64,000 nt of DNA from UBA7672 sp965229115 (GTDB taxonomy: Bacteria > Pseudomonadota > Alphaproteobacteria > Caulobacterales > Hyphomonadaceae): NCBI GenBank assembly GCA_965229115.1, contig CBDDIR010000003.1, positions 4,402,001 to 4,466,000 on the forward strand. Reading direction: 5' to 3'. Under the pieces are notes generated by a model. That model searched no databases, was not told the origin of the DNA, and saw nothing but the letters and a program-made list of their open reading frames with translations. Numbering within the stretch: position 1 is the first letter of the stretch; every line of letters begins with the position of its first letter. Both the position numbers and the translations under genes were made by a program. Positions 34,779-42,567 of the stretch are shown piece by piece.

Positions 34779-35243
34779 ATGAAGCTTCGTCATCTTGTGC
34801 TTATTGCAGGCGTGCTTGCGCTGCCTGCAGCCTGCGCAACGACCGCGGGCGACGGGGCAAGCGTGAGCGCTGTGGCCAGCGACGCAACATTGCAGGAAAC
34901 CGCCAGCCTCATGGCCTCCATCACCCAGCATGGCGATGGCGTCGATATCGCGGAGTCCTCCGCGCAACTCGATGCGCAGGTCGCGTCTGCTCCGAACGAT
35001 CCCTATGTGCTGAAGCTGGCGGCTCTCTCGCGTGTGTCGCTGTCCGATAGCTCGCAGGACAGGGCAGAGCGCGTGAAGCTCCGCCACGACGCGCTGGCGC
35101 AATATGACAAGGCGATCAGCCTGACGAAACCCGATGCGCCGTCACGTATCGTGCGGCTGAACGGGCAGGAGACGGAGATTGATCTGAAGGATCTTCCCGA
35201 CCTGCGCGCGCAGCTGTTCCACACGGTTCAAACGGATCGCTAG
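34779..35243 (+). CDS. Hypothetical lipoprotein
   Basis: This 154-residue protein starts at 34779 (GGGAG six bases before the ATG) with a lipoprotein signal (MKLRHLVLIAGVLALPAACA, lipobox LPAAC). The mature part is helical and polar, with a TPR-like feel (PNDPYVLKLAALSRVSLSD and HDALAQYDKAISLTKPDA). I do not recognise a named family. The stop overlaps that of the convergent acyl-CoA dehydrogenase by 4 bases. It is divergent from fhs. Confidence 0.7.
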   Translation: MKLRHLVLIAGVLALPAACATTAGDGASVSAVASDATLQETASLMASITQHGDGVDIAESSAQLDAQVASAPNDPYVLKLAALSRVSLSDSSQDRAERVKLRHDALAQYDKAISLTKPDAPSRIVRLNGQETEIDLKDLPDLRAQLFHTVQTDR

Positions 35244-36400
35244 ATCTCGCCCGCTTTCGCCATGCGCTGCAGTTCGCGGCCGATGACCATTTGCTGGATC
35301 TGCGTTGTGCCTTCGTAGAGGCGCAGGATGCGTACGTCGCGATAGAAGCGCTCGACAGCGTAGTCGGCAATATAGCCTGCGCCGCCATGCACCTGAACAG
35401 CGCGATCCGCCACGCGGCCGACCATTTCCGTGCACCACATCTTGGTCGCGGCTGCCAGAAGCGTCACTTTCTCCTTGGCGTCGTACTTCTTCACCGCATC
35501 GAGAACCATGGCGCGGCCGGCGGCGGCTTCTGCATAGCTCTCCGCGATCATGCCCATGACCAGCTGATGCTCGATGATCGGCTTGCCGAACTGCTTCCGC
35601 TCCGAGGCATAGCGCGTCATTTCCTCGACCAGGCGCTCGGCAATGCCGACGCTCAGCGCCGAGATGTGCAGGCGGCCGCGATCGAGCACGGACATCGCGA
35701 CTTTCATGCCTTCGCCTTCTTCGCCGAGGCGCGAGGTGATCGGCACGCGCGCATTGTCGAACGTCACGTCGCAGACGTTTGCGCCCTGCTGGCCCATCTT
35801 CTTCTCGGGCTTGCCGATGGTGACGCCCGGCGTCGAGCGCTCGACGATGAAAGCGGACAGGCCTTTCGGCCCCGGCGTGTTGGCATCGGTGCGCGCCATC
35901 ACGGTGAAGATGTGCGCCTTGTCGGCATTGGTGATGAAGCGCTTGGAGCCGTTGAGGACGTAGTGATTGCCATCGCGCACGGCCTTGGTTTTCACCGAGC
36001 CTGCGTCCGAGCCTGAATCCGGCTCGGTCAGCGCGAAGCTGGCGATTGCTTCACCGGTCGCCAGCTTGGGCAGCCATTCATTCTTCTGGTCGTTATTGCC
36101 GAACATCACGATGCCCTGGCTGCCGATGCCGACATTGGTGCCGAAGGTTGAACGGAAGGCAGGGGAGGTGCGACCCATTTCGAGGATCACCAGCGCCTCT
36201 TCTTCCATGGTGAGGCCAAGGCCGCCGAACTCTTCGGAGATCGACAGGCCGAACAGGCCGAGGTCCTTCATCTCCTGGACGATTTTCTCAGGTATGGCGT
36301 TGGTCTCGGAGACGAGCTGCTCGTTCGGGCGGCAAACCTCGTTGACAAAGCGCCGTACAGTCTCGATGAGCTGCTGCCGCGTTTCCAGATCGAGCGCCAT
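35240..36400 (-). CDS. Acyl-CoA dehydrogenase
   Basis: This 386-residue flavoenzyme introduces a trans double bond into acyl-CoA in beta-oxidation or amino-acid breakdown, passing electrons to ETF. The family signatures are ASFALTEPDSGSDAGSVKTK and QVHGGAGYIADYAVERFYRD. The C-terminus has LRLYEGTTQIQQMVIGREL. In most short-chain members the catalytic Glu lies in YEGT, as here. It stands alone, with a hairpin-rich gene-free stretch upstream. The chain-length preference cannot be told. Confidence 0.93.
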   Translation of the reverse strand: MALDLETRQQLIETVRRFVNEVCRPNEQLVSETNAIPEKIVQEMKDLGLFGLSISEEFGGLGLTMEEEALVILEMGRTSPAFRSTFGTNVGIGSQGIVMFGNNDQKNEWLPKLATGEAIASFALTEPDSGSDAGSVKTKAVRDGNHYVLNGSKRFITNADKAHIFTVMARTDANTPGPKGLSAFIVERSTPGVTIGKPEKKMGQQGANVCDVTFDNARVPITSRLGEEGEGMKVAMSVLDRGRLHISALSVGIAERLVEEMTRYASERKQFGKPIIEHQLVMGMIAESYAEAAAGRAMVLDAVKKYDAKEKVTLLAAATKMWCTEMVGRVADRAVQVHGGAGYIADYAVERFYRDVRILRLYEGTTQIQQMVIGRELQRMAKAGEI

Positions 36401-36893
36401 GTCGTGTCTCCCGGTTGAGGGTTTTCCTCTCGCACACGCAGCACGATTTTATCAACAGCGCCGTCAACAGTTTCCACAGGCACGGGCCATTCTCTCCATA
36501 CGGGATTTGTGAGAGCCTGTTTGTGTTCAGAGAGGAGACCGTCGCGGGTCAAGCAGCTGAATGTCCCCACTGGTAAGCCCGATTGGACGGGCGCTGAACA
36601 CGGGGAGCAACGAGCACCGGAAGCGGCATCGCGCTCTGCAAGAGACGAAGTCGCACTCAGGCGGGATCCAAAACCGCTGGAGTCCTCGAGAGGGGATAGA
36701 AACGGACACGAGCGTGGTCTCAGCCGCGCGGAAACATGGAAGCGGGATGTGATGTCCCGGAGTCATGTGGACGCCGAACCAAGACGCTCAAGGCTCAGCT
36801 TCGCCGGATGGCGTCGAACGAGCGGTCCCTGATCAGGACTAGGCTGTGATGGCCGCAGCTCGAAGGACGAACTGGCGGACAACCATGGTGTCG

Positions 36894-36922
36894 CCCCGGC
36901 CCTGCGCAAGCAGCGGCCGGGG
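36894..36922 (+). ncRNA. GNRA-capped hairpin of an unidentified RNA
   Basis: CCCCGGCCCTGC, loop GCAA, then GCAG, a one-base C bulge and GGCCGGGG form a 12-bp stem with a GNRA tetraloop. Such caps are typical of folded functional RNA. The strand is inferred from the loop: only the plus-strand reading gives GNRA (the other gives TTGC). Confidence 0.35.
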
Positions 36923-36962
36923 TCGCCGTTTCTGGGGCCGAGTCTCCGGCAACCACATCCCC

Positions 36963-37000
36963 AAAACAAAAACGCCCCGCATCTTGCGATGCGAGGCGTC
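36963..37000 (-). terminator. Rho-independent terminator of the carboxylesterase gene
   Basis: An 11-bp stem (CGCCCCGCATC and GATGCGAGGCG, one mismatch, 36973-36983 and 36988-36998) is followed on the minus strand by TTTTTGTTTTGG. It shares its stem sequence with the terminator at 38633. Confidence 0.9.
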
Positions 37001-37020
37001 TTGCTCAGGTCAACAAACGA

Positions 37021-38520
37021 TCAGGGCGCAGCGCGGGCTGCGTTTTTCGGCGGGGCCGTGAACGAGGCCTGGATATTGGTCTTCGCCGTCAGAGGCGCGC
37101 CGATGTCGAGGTAGTTGTTGTTCGCTTCCGTATAGGCCGGCCATTCGATCAGGCCTGCAACACTCGGATTGCCGGTCTTGGCGAACTGCGCCCAGACGGT
37201 TGCCGCATCATCGGCCACCTTTGTGTCGCTCTCGTCCGTCGCCGGAACCTTGTTCGAGCAGCCGCCGCCGCCCGCGAGGTAAAGCGTCGTCGGCGAAGAC
37301 AGGCCCAGCGGCACGGCGCCGAACACATAGGTCAGCTCAAGGCCGTGGAACGCGACGCAGCCTTTTTCCTCACGCCAGCCTTTCGGCAGTTGCGTGAAGT
37401 TATAGACCCAGGTGGGATTGCCTGCCTTCGAATGCAGGTTCGCCATCAGCGGCACGGAGGTCTGCAGCATCGCCTCGCCGGCGTTTGCGCCGACGATCAG
37501 CGGCACTTTCGCCTGTTTGCCCGTCTCGAAGATGGTCGAGATCGGCTCAGGGATCACATGGCCGTCGACCACAACACTGGCGCTGAAGCCGACTTCCTTC
37601 TTCGCGCCCGCTTCGATCACCTTCTCCCACGGCAGCGCGCGCATCGCCGCCAGCGTGCCCGCATCTTCCTTGACGCCCAGCGCACCAGCCAACTTCTGGC
37701 CTGTGGCTTCGGCATCCTTCAGCAGCTTCACCCGTTCCGAAGACACCAGCGCCGAACCGCTCTCCACGATCGCGCGATCGAACAGGCCCGCCGCTTCCGG
37801 ATAGGCCATTTGCGAGATCACCTTCGATCCGCCGCCGGACTCGCCAAAGATCGTCACGTTCTCCGGATCGCCGCCAAACGCCGCGATGTTGTCGCGGATC
37901 CATTCCAGCGACGCCTTCAGATCCATCGTGCCGTAATTGCCCGAGCCCTTGCCGCTCTCGGCCGAGAGAGCAGGGTGAGCCAGATAGCCCAGCGGCCCGA
38001 GCCGGCTGTTCACCGTCACAGTCACCACGCCTTTGTTCGGCAGCGTGGGGTGGTTGTACGTCGTGGACGAGCTGGTGCCCGTGGTCAGGCCGCCGCCGTG
38101 GAAGAACACCATCACAGGGCGTTTCTCGTCAGCCGACTTCGCCGCCGTCACCACGTTGAGATAGAGGCAGTCCTCGCTCAGCGCCGTGTTCATGCCCATC
38201 GTGCTTTCGCCCTGCGGGCAGCGGTTCGGCCATTGGGTTGCATCGCGCTCTCCCTGCCAGGCGGCGGCTGGCGCAGGCGCTTTCCAGCGCAGATCGCCGA
38301 CCGGCGGCGCCGCATACGGAATAGCCTTATAGATGAAAGCTGTGACGCCGATGTCAGTCACGCTTGCGCCTTTGACGGCGCCAAGCTTGGTCTGCACGAC
38401 TTCGCCGATGGCGGCTGGTGTTGTTGCTGCTGTTGTTTCAGTTGACGCGGGCGTTGGCGCTTCTGCGTTGCAGGCGGACAAAGCGAATACGGCGCCCAGT
38501 AAGGGCGTTGTGATCTTCAT
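37021..38520 (-). CDS. Type B carboxylesterase lipoprotein
   Basis: This 499-residue alpha/beta hydrolase cleaves carboxylic esters outside the cytoplasm. The signal ends in a lipobox (FALSACN). AFIYKAIPYAAPPVGDLRWK is the family opening, SEDCLYLNVV the second signature, FFHGGGL the oxyanion hole, and VTIFGESGGGSKVIS the nucleophile Ser elbow. The catalytic His is in VAFHGLELTYVFG, where most relatives have HGxE. A lipid anchor is unusual but not rare for this family in proteobacteria. It is a single gene with its own terminator. Confidence 0.92.
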   Translation of the reverse strand: MKITTPLLGAVFALSACNAEAPTPASTETTAATTPAAIGEVVQTKLGAVKGASVTDIGVTAFIYKAIPYAAPPVGDLRWKAPAPAAAWQGERDATQWPNRCPQGESTMGMNTALSEDCLYLNVVTAAKSADEKRPVMVFFHGGGLTTGTSSSTTYNHPTLPNKGVVTVTVNSRLGPLGYLAHPALSAESGKGSGNYGTMDLKASLEWIRDNIAAFGGDPENVTIFGESGGGSKVISQMAYPEAAGLFDRAIVESGSALVSSERVKLLKDAEATGQKLAGALGVKEDAGTLAAMRALPWEKVIEAGAKKEVGFSASVVVDGHVIPEPISTIFETGKQAKVPLIVGANAGEAMLQTSVPLMANLHSKAGNPTWVYNFTQLPKGWREEKGCVAFHGLELTYVFGAVPLGLSSPTTLYLAGGGGCSNKVPATDESDTKVADDAATVWAQFAKTGNPSVAGLIEWPAYTEANNNYLDIGAPLTAKTNIQASFTAPPKNAARAAP

Positions 38521-38632
38521 TGTTTCTCTCCCGGTAAAAGTCGTTTGCAGTCTTCTTATGGAAGCGAGCCTAGCGCGCCTAGGGAGCAGGCGGCAACTTA
38601 CCGACTGGCCACGAAGGCCCCGGCAAGCCTGA

Positions 38633-38670
38633 AAACAAAAACGCCCCGCATCAAAAAGATGCGAGGCGTT
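38633..38670 (-). terminator. Rho-independent terminator of the small periplasmic protein pair
   Basis: The stem CGCCCCGCATC/GATGCGAGGCG (38642-38652 and 38658-38668, loop AAAAA) is followed on the minus strand by TTTTTGTTTT. It closes the two-gene unit at 38705-39407. Confidence 0.9.
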
Positions 38671-38704
38671 CTTCTGGCCTGTGCGCCCGGGCTCTTTAGC
38701 GGCC

Positions 38705-39034
38705 CTACTTGATCTTGATCGTCGCCGTGCCCTGCGCGCCCGTCACTTCGAACGAGTCGCCGGATTTCTTGCCGGTCGGATACACGACGCACTCTTCCGC
38801 GGGCGAGAAGTTCGACGACGTGCACAGCTTGTCACCGTCAATGCGCCACTTGCCCGTCACCTGATCGTCCATCGCGGTGAACGTGCCATCCGGCTTGTAG
38901 GTCACTTCGATTTCCATGCCGCCGGCTTCCATCACCATGCCTTTGGTGGTCAGCACCTGCAGGGTCGATTGCGTTTGCGCAAACGCCGGAACGGCGAGGG
39001 CAGCGAGAGCAAGGCAAGCAATGATGCGTTTCAT
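38705..39034 (-). CDS. Small periplasmic protein, tandem paralogue 2
   Basis: The 109-residue protein has a signal peptide (MKRIIACLALAALAVPAFAQ) and a beta-rich mature part. It shares with its upstream neighbour the pattern TLQVLTTKGMV, TYKPDGTFTAM, VTGKWRIDGDKLCT, VVYPTGKKSGDSFEV and a final TIKIK. One Cys pair is conserved between the two copies. The fold looks like a small lipocalin-like or META/DUF sheet protein, but I cannot name it. It lies 13 bases after its paralogue and ends at a strong terminator. Confidence 0.75.
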   Translation of the reverse strand: MKRIIACLALAALAVPAFAQTQSTLQVLTTKGMVMEAGGMEIEVTYKPDGTFTAMDDQVTGKWRIDGDKLCTSSNFSPAEECVVYPTGKKSGDSFEVTGAQGTATIKIK

Positions 39035-39047
39035 GTGAGGCGCGCCT

Positions 39048-39407
39048 CTACTTGTTGATCTTGATGGTGACTTCACCCAGCATCGGGTTAGTCACCTTGA
39101 ACTCGTCGCCCGGTTTCTTGCCGGCCGGGTAGGCGATGCAGTTCTCGTTGCCGCCGCCCATTGCGCTGATCGTGCACAGCTTGTCGCCGTCGACGCGCCA
39201 TTTGCCGGTCACTTCCTGGCCCATCGCGCTGGTCACATAGGTGCCGTCAGTCTTGTAGGTCATCGGCAGTTCCAGTTCCTGGCCCTGCATGTTCGCGTGC
39301 ACGACCGTGCCCTTGGTCGTCACGTATTCCAGCGTGGTCTTGTCCTGCGCAAAAGCCGGCGCAGCGAGCACGACGGCTGCAGCCGCGAGAATCATTGCGT
39401 TCTTCAT
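39048..39407 (-). CDS. Small periplasmic protein, tandem paralogue 1
   Basis: The 119-residue protein starts with a signal peptide (MKNAMILAAAAVVLAAPAFA), and GGAGG lies just before the ATG region. The mature part carries TLEYVTTKGTVVHANMQGQE, VTGKWRVDGDKLCTISAM, IAYPAGKKPGDEFKV and TIKINK. The aligned blocks and conserved Cys pair show that it arose with the downstream gene by tandem duplication. A role as binding protein or inhibitor is possible; nothing in the context decides it. Confidence 0.75.
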   Translation of the reverse strand: MKNAMILAAAAVVLAAPAFAQDKTTLEYVTTKGTVVHANMQGQELELPMTYKTDGTYVTSAMGQEVTGKWRVDGDKLCTISAMGGGNENCIAYPAGKKPGDEFKVTNPMLGEVTIKINK

Positions 39408-39515
39408 GGGGGAGGTCTCCGTCCTCTTGTTATTCGCCGCGAAGCCAACCCATCGCAGCGCCGGAAACCTACCAGTTTCTTTGGTCCGATCAACTGCGCG
39501 CGTACAGACGAACTG

Positions 39516-41072
39516 TCATTCGGGTCGCGCCATCGCGCCCACCCGCACACCCCACGGAATATCGCGCGGCGGTATCCGCGCAGGCGCTGCGTCGCGCGTA
39601 GTTCCCGCATCGAGCCGGCGCTGGAATGCACGCACTTCTCCGGGCGCCAGCACGCCGCCATCGCCAATCGCAACGGTCGAGAGCGGTAGCTCCAGCCGAT
39701 CGACAAACGCCACCATCAACGCATCGACACGGCGCTCGACCGTTCCGGTATTTGCAATCGTGCCTGCGACATCAACGAACAGCCCGACTTCATCGCGGCC
39801 ATAGTTCGCGTGCGAGACCGACACCGTCACATCGGGCACGCTCGTTCCCGCGCGCGCCAGCGCCTGCGCGCCAAGTCCACGCAGGCGTTGCAAGGCTCCC
39901 TGCTGCGCCGCCTTCGCGCTTGTCGTTTCGATGGCGCCGCGCACACGTGCCGCCTCCGCTGCCGACAGCGCCACCCAGGCTTCATCCGCTGCTTCCGCCA
40001 GACGGAACAGGTCGCGCCAGCCTATACGATCTGCAGCCTGCGCCGCGTCGCACTTGCGCAAGGCCTGGCAACGCCACGCCATCTCGGACTCGCGCCGGAA
40101 GAACAGCGTCATCTGGTTCAACTCGCCTGCCGTATAATCTCCTGCGAAGCGCGTGGCCTGCTCCACGGCTGGCGCTGCCACAGCTGCGCTCGCATCGAAC
40201 CGTGCAGGATCGAAGAACTCGCAATCGCGCCGCGTGCGATAGAGGAAGGGCGGGGCGAAATGCACATAGACTTCAGCCGTGTTCGCGGGCGGGTTCAGGA
40301 ACCGCACCTCGAAGCGTTGCTCCTCGCCGCCCTGCAGACGCTCAATCGGTATCAGCGAGGTCTGCCCCGCAATCGTGTAGTCCCACTCGTCGATTGCGCG
40401 CAGCGTCAGCGGCGGGATGTCAGCAACACTGGCGCCGGAATTGCGGATCGTGCCGGATACAGCCGTGACGCTGCGCCCATTCTCGCTGAATGTGAACGCG
40501 TCCGTGTCCAGCAGGGAGAGATTGCCGGATTTCGGCGCGGGCAGGTCGCTCTTCTTTTCGACGGGCACAACCATCCAGTTCAACACCGGCACGGGCAGCA
40601 GGTAGTTGATCACGGCGTCCTGCCGCGCCTTCTCGATTCCATCGAGCTGCTTGCCGGTGATCTTCTGCGCATCGAAGTCGAGCCGTGCCTGTTCGGCCTT
40701 CACGGTCGCTGCGTGCATGCGTCGGGCAGCTTCAACATTGTAGCCGCCCTTGATCGACCCGCAGATCAACGCCGCCGCTTGTTCGGATGAAAAGTTCGGC
40801 GCGCGTTGCGAGATTGTGCTGGCGCGGATCACCACACGATCCAGCGCCATTGAGCCATCGCCGGCTCCCGCCACATCCGTGCGAACAGGCTCGGCCGGCG
40901 CATCTGGCGTATCGGGCAAGGGCGCGATCGGCGCCGCCTCCAGCGCGGACGGATCAAGCGGGCGCGCAGCGATGGCCAGTTGGAAAGGCTCGGGCTTGGG
41001 CATGACGAAGCAGCTGCTCAGCGAAGCCGCGCCCAGCACCGATCCGATTGCAAGCGACACCCTTCTGCTCAC
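39516..41072 (-). CDS. Large lipoprotein with two beta-sandwich-like repeats, unknown function
   Basis: I start at the GTG at 41072 because GGAGG lies 8 bases before it and the peptide then opens with a lipoprotein signal (MSRRVSLAIGSVLGAASLSS, then Cys). An ATG at 41087 has no ribosome site. The 518-residue protein has a helical stretch with a conserved segment AALICGSIKGGYNVEAARRM. Two related beta modules follow: one at VTAVSGTIRNSGASVADIPP, one at VDVAGTIANTGTVERRVDAL with GVLAPGEVRAFQRRLDAGT. These resemble FxLYD/DUF3426-type domains. It follows the EAL-like gene by 71 bases on the same strand, so they may share a transcript. Confidence 0.65.
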   Translation of the reverse strand: MSRRVSLAIGSVLGAASLSSCFVMPKPEPFQLAIAARPLDPSALEAAPIAPLPDTPDAPAEPVRTDVAGAGDGSMALDRVVIRASTISQRAPNFSSEQAAALICGSIKGGYNVEAARRMHAATVKAEQARLDFDAQKITGKQLDGIEKARQDAVINYLLPVPVLNWMVVPVEKKSDLPAPKSGNLSLLDTDAFTFSENGRSVTAVSGTIRNSGASVADIPPLTLRAIDEWDYTIAGQTSLIPIERLQGGEEQRFEVRFLNPPANTAEVYVHFAPPFLYRTRRDCEFFDPARFDASAAVAAPAVEQATRFAGDYTAGELNQMTLFFRRESEMAWRCQALRKCDAAQAADRIGWRDLFRLAEAADEAWVALSAAEAARVRGAIETTSAKAAQQGALQRLRGLGAQALARAGTSVPDVTVSVSHANYGRDEVGLFVDVAGTIANTGTVERRVDALMVAFVDRLELPLSTVAIGDGGVLAPGEVRAFQRRLDAGTTRDAAPARIPPRDIPWGVRVGAMARPE

Positions 41073-41143
41073 GCGAGCTGCCTCCATGGCGAGGAGGATG
41101 CCCTGATTGGCGTCGCCTGTCGCCCGTCCCAGCCAGCGTTGGC

Positions 41144-42334
41144 CTAAGCAGCAGCAGGGGCGTCGACGCCCAGGTTGGCAGCCGGCCAGATCTCTGCCGC
41201 GGGTAGGACGGCGCGTGTCGGCCATATGCGCGGCGAGCAGATGTGGTTGGCGCCGTCCTGCGCCAGCCTGCGCGCATGTTCCAGATGCAGGTCGCCCTCG
41301 ATGCCAACCGAAACGTTGTGATTATGCGCCAGCTCGATTGCGGCGCGCATCCGCGTGAACGCCTCGATCTTGTTGCCATGCAGGCTCAGCGCGCCGGGCG
41401 GCAGCGTGAAGCCGATGGCGGCAGGCTGGAGTTTCAGAACGGACGCCACATCCGGCTCGCTCCAGTGCATGCCGATCGCCACATGCGGAATGCGCGGCTT
41501 CAGGTTTCGCAGGATGTCCTGCAGGTAGATTCGCGGATAGCCCGGCTCGACGCAGCTCACCCGGATCACGCGATAGCGCGCGAGTGCGGGATCGAACGTC
41601 GAGATCACCGCCATCAGCCGCGCAAGGCTCTGCTGGTTGTTCAGGCTGGACACATGCACAGCAACGCCCACCAGCGCCTTGCGGCCGGTGGCGAACAGCT
41701 TCTTCATCGCCTCCTCGGAGGCCTTGAGTTTCATCTCGTCCATGTCGGTGTGACGATGGCTGGCGAGGTTCCAGTCCATCGGCGCGCCCGTCGCATCCAG
41801 CGGCGAGATGAAGAAGGTCGACAACGCGCCGCGCTTGGCGTCCCACACCGGCGTGAAGCCCATCGGAAATTCAGCGGGGGCAGGCGGCGGCGCGAGGTCG
41901 TGCGCCTCGGCGACCAGATCACCGTACGCCGTCGCGAAATCATCGACGCTCATCGACTGGTGCTTCGCCTCGAGCTGCACGTCGTCCATGTCGGGCGTGC
42001 CGAGGAAGAACGCGTTCAGTTCCTTCGAAAGCCGCTGGGCGGCCGCATCGGCCAGGAAGCCCGAGAAAGCGCCGAAGATCAGAAGGAAGCCTTCCGCGCT
42101 CGAGATCAGCACGTCCTCGGGCGCGACGCGCTTGGCGATGAACTGCCTGGCGATGTGGAAGACACGCTCGCGTTTCTCGTTCCAGCGCTCGGCATAGCCA
42201 AAGCGGATCGCCTCCAGTCCGATGAACTGGAACTGCGCGACGTCCAGCGTATTCCGGCCGTTTGCGAGACGGCGGATGCGCTCGGCGAGATTCGGCCCGC
42301 CTTCGCTGTCGAATTCAGCGTCCATGCACGTCAT
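41144..42334 (-). CDS. Degenerate EAL-like domain protein
   Basis: This 396-residue cytosolic protein starts at 42334 (AGGAG 8 bases upstream, MTCMDAEFDSEGG). The last 200 residues follow the order of an EAL barrel: VGVAVHVSSLNNQQSLARLM, PRIPHVAIGMHWSEPDVASV, and NHNVSVGIEGDLHLEHARRL followed by GANHICSP. The residues that bind metal in active phosphodiesterases are not evident: the EAL tripeptide and the later DFG-type Asp pair are missing. It could bind c-di-GMP or another ligand without cutting it. The first 150 residues resemble an N-terminal GGDEF-like or sensor region without signature residues. Confidence 0.55.
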   Translation of the reverse strand: MTCMDAEFDSEGGPNLAERIRRLANGRNTLDVAQFQFIGLEAIRFGYAERWNEKRERVFHIARQFIAKRVAPEDVLISSAEGFLLIFGAFSGFLADAAAQRLSKELNAFFLGTPDMDDVQLEAKHQSMSVDDFATAYGDLVAEAHDLAPPPAPAEFPMGFTPVWDAKRGALSTFFISPLDATGAPMDWNLASHRHTDMDEMKLKASEEAMKKLFATGRKALVGVAVHVSSLNNQQSLARLMAVISTFDPALARYRVIRVSCVEPGYPRIYLQDILRNLKPRIPHVAIGMHWSEPDVASVLKLQPAAIGFTLPPGALSLHGNKIEAFTRMRAAIELAHNHNVSVGIEGDLHLEHARRLAQDGANHICSPRIWPTRAVLPAAEIWPAANLGVDAPAAA

Positions 42335-42567
42335 GCGGCAGTCTCCTGCCGACCCCTTCTCCGGGCTCCAGACTGCCAAAGCCGGGTAGCAGACCGATTA
42401 AATCGGTCGGGCGAATTGGGGCGATCAACCTGAAGCGGGTCGGGCTGCGTCGTCACGCCCCGCCAAATCGTGGATTTTCAAGGGATTCTTACCCCAGATG
42501 CCGCAGAAACAGCGGTTGAAGCTGTTACGCATCCCGCGTAGTTTCCGCGCGCTTTCCGGAGACTTGA

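Larger units (their letters stand above)
36401..37020. other. 620-bp gene-free stretch with RNA-like structure
   Basis: No credible gene lies here. The left 100 bases hold the acyl-CoA dehydrogenase promoter side, and the right end holds the carboxylesterase terminator. Between them (about 36500-36940) there are several hairpins: GCCCG-N6-CGGGC near 36577-36592, a near-perfect palindrome GTCCCTGATCAGGAC at 36825-36839, and a 12-bp stem capped by a GCAA tetraloop at 36894-36922. I checked for RNase P RNA and tmRNA hallmarks and did not see them. Confidence 0.5.

Noticed and set aside
36509..36832. 107-codon open frame in the gene-free stretch
   Set aside because: It has no ribosome site, a biased Arg/Ser composition and no recognisable motif, and the stem-loops suggest that the sequence is not coding.
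36430..36950. RNase P RNA, tmRNA or group II intron in the gene-free stretch
   Set aside because: I found no GAGGAAAGTCC core, no tmRNA tag or acceptor half, and no domain V-like hairpin. I kept the region only as an unidentified structured stretch.
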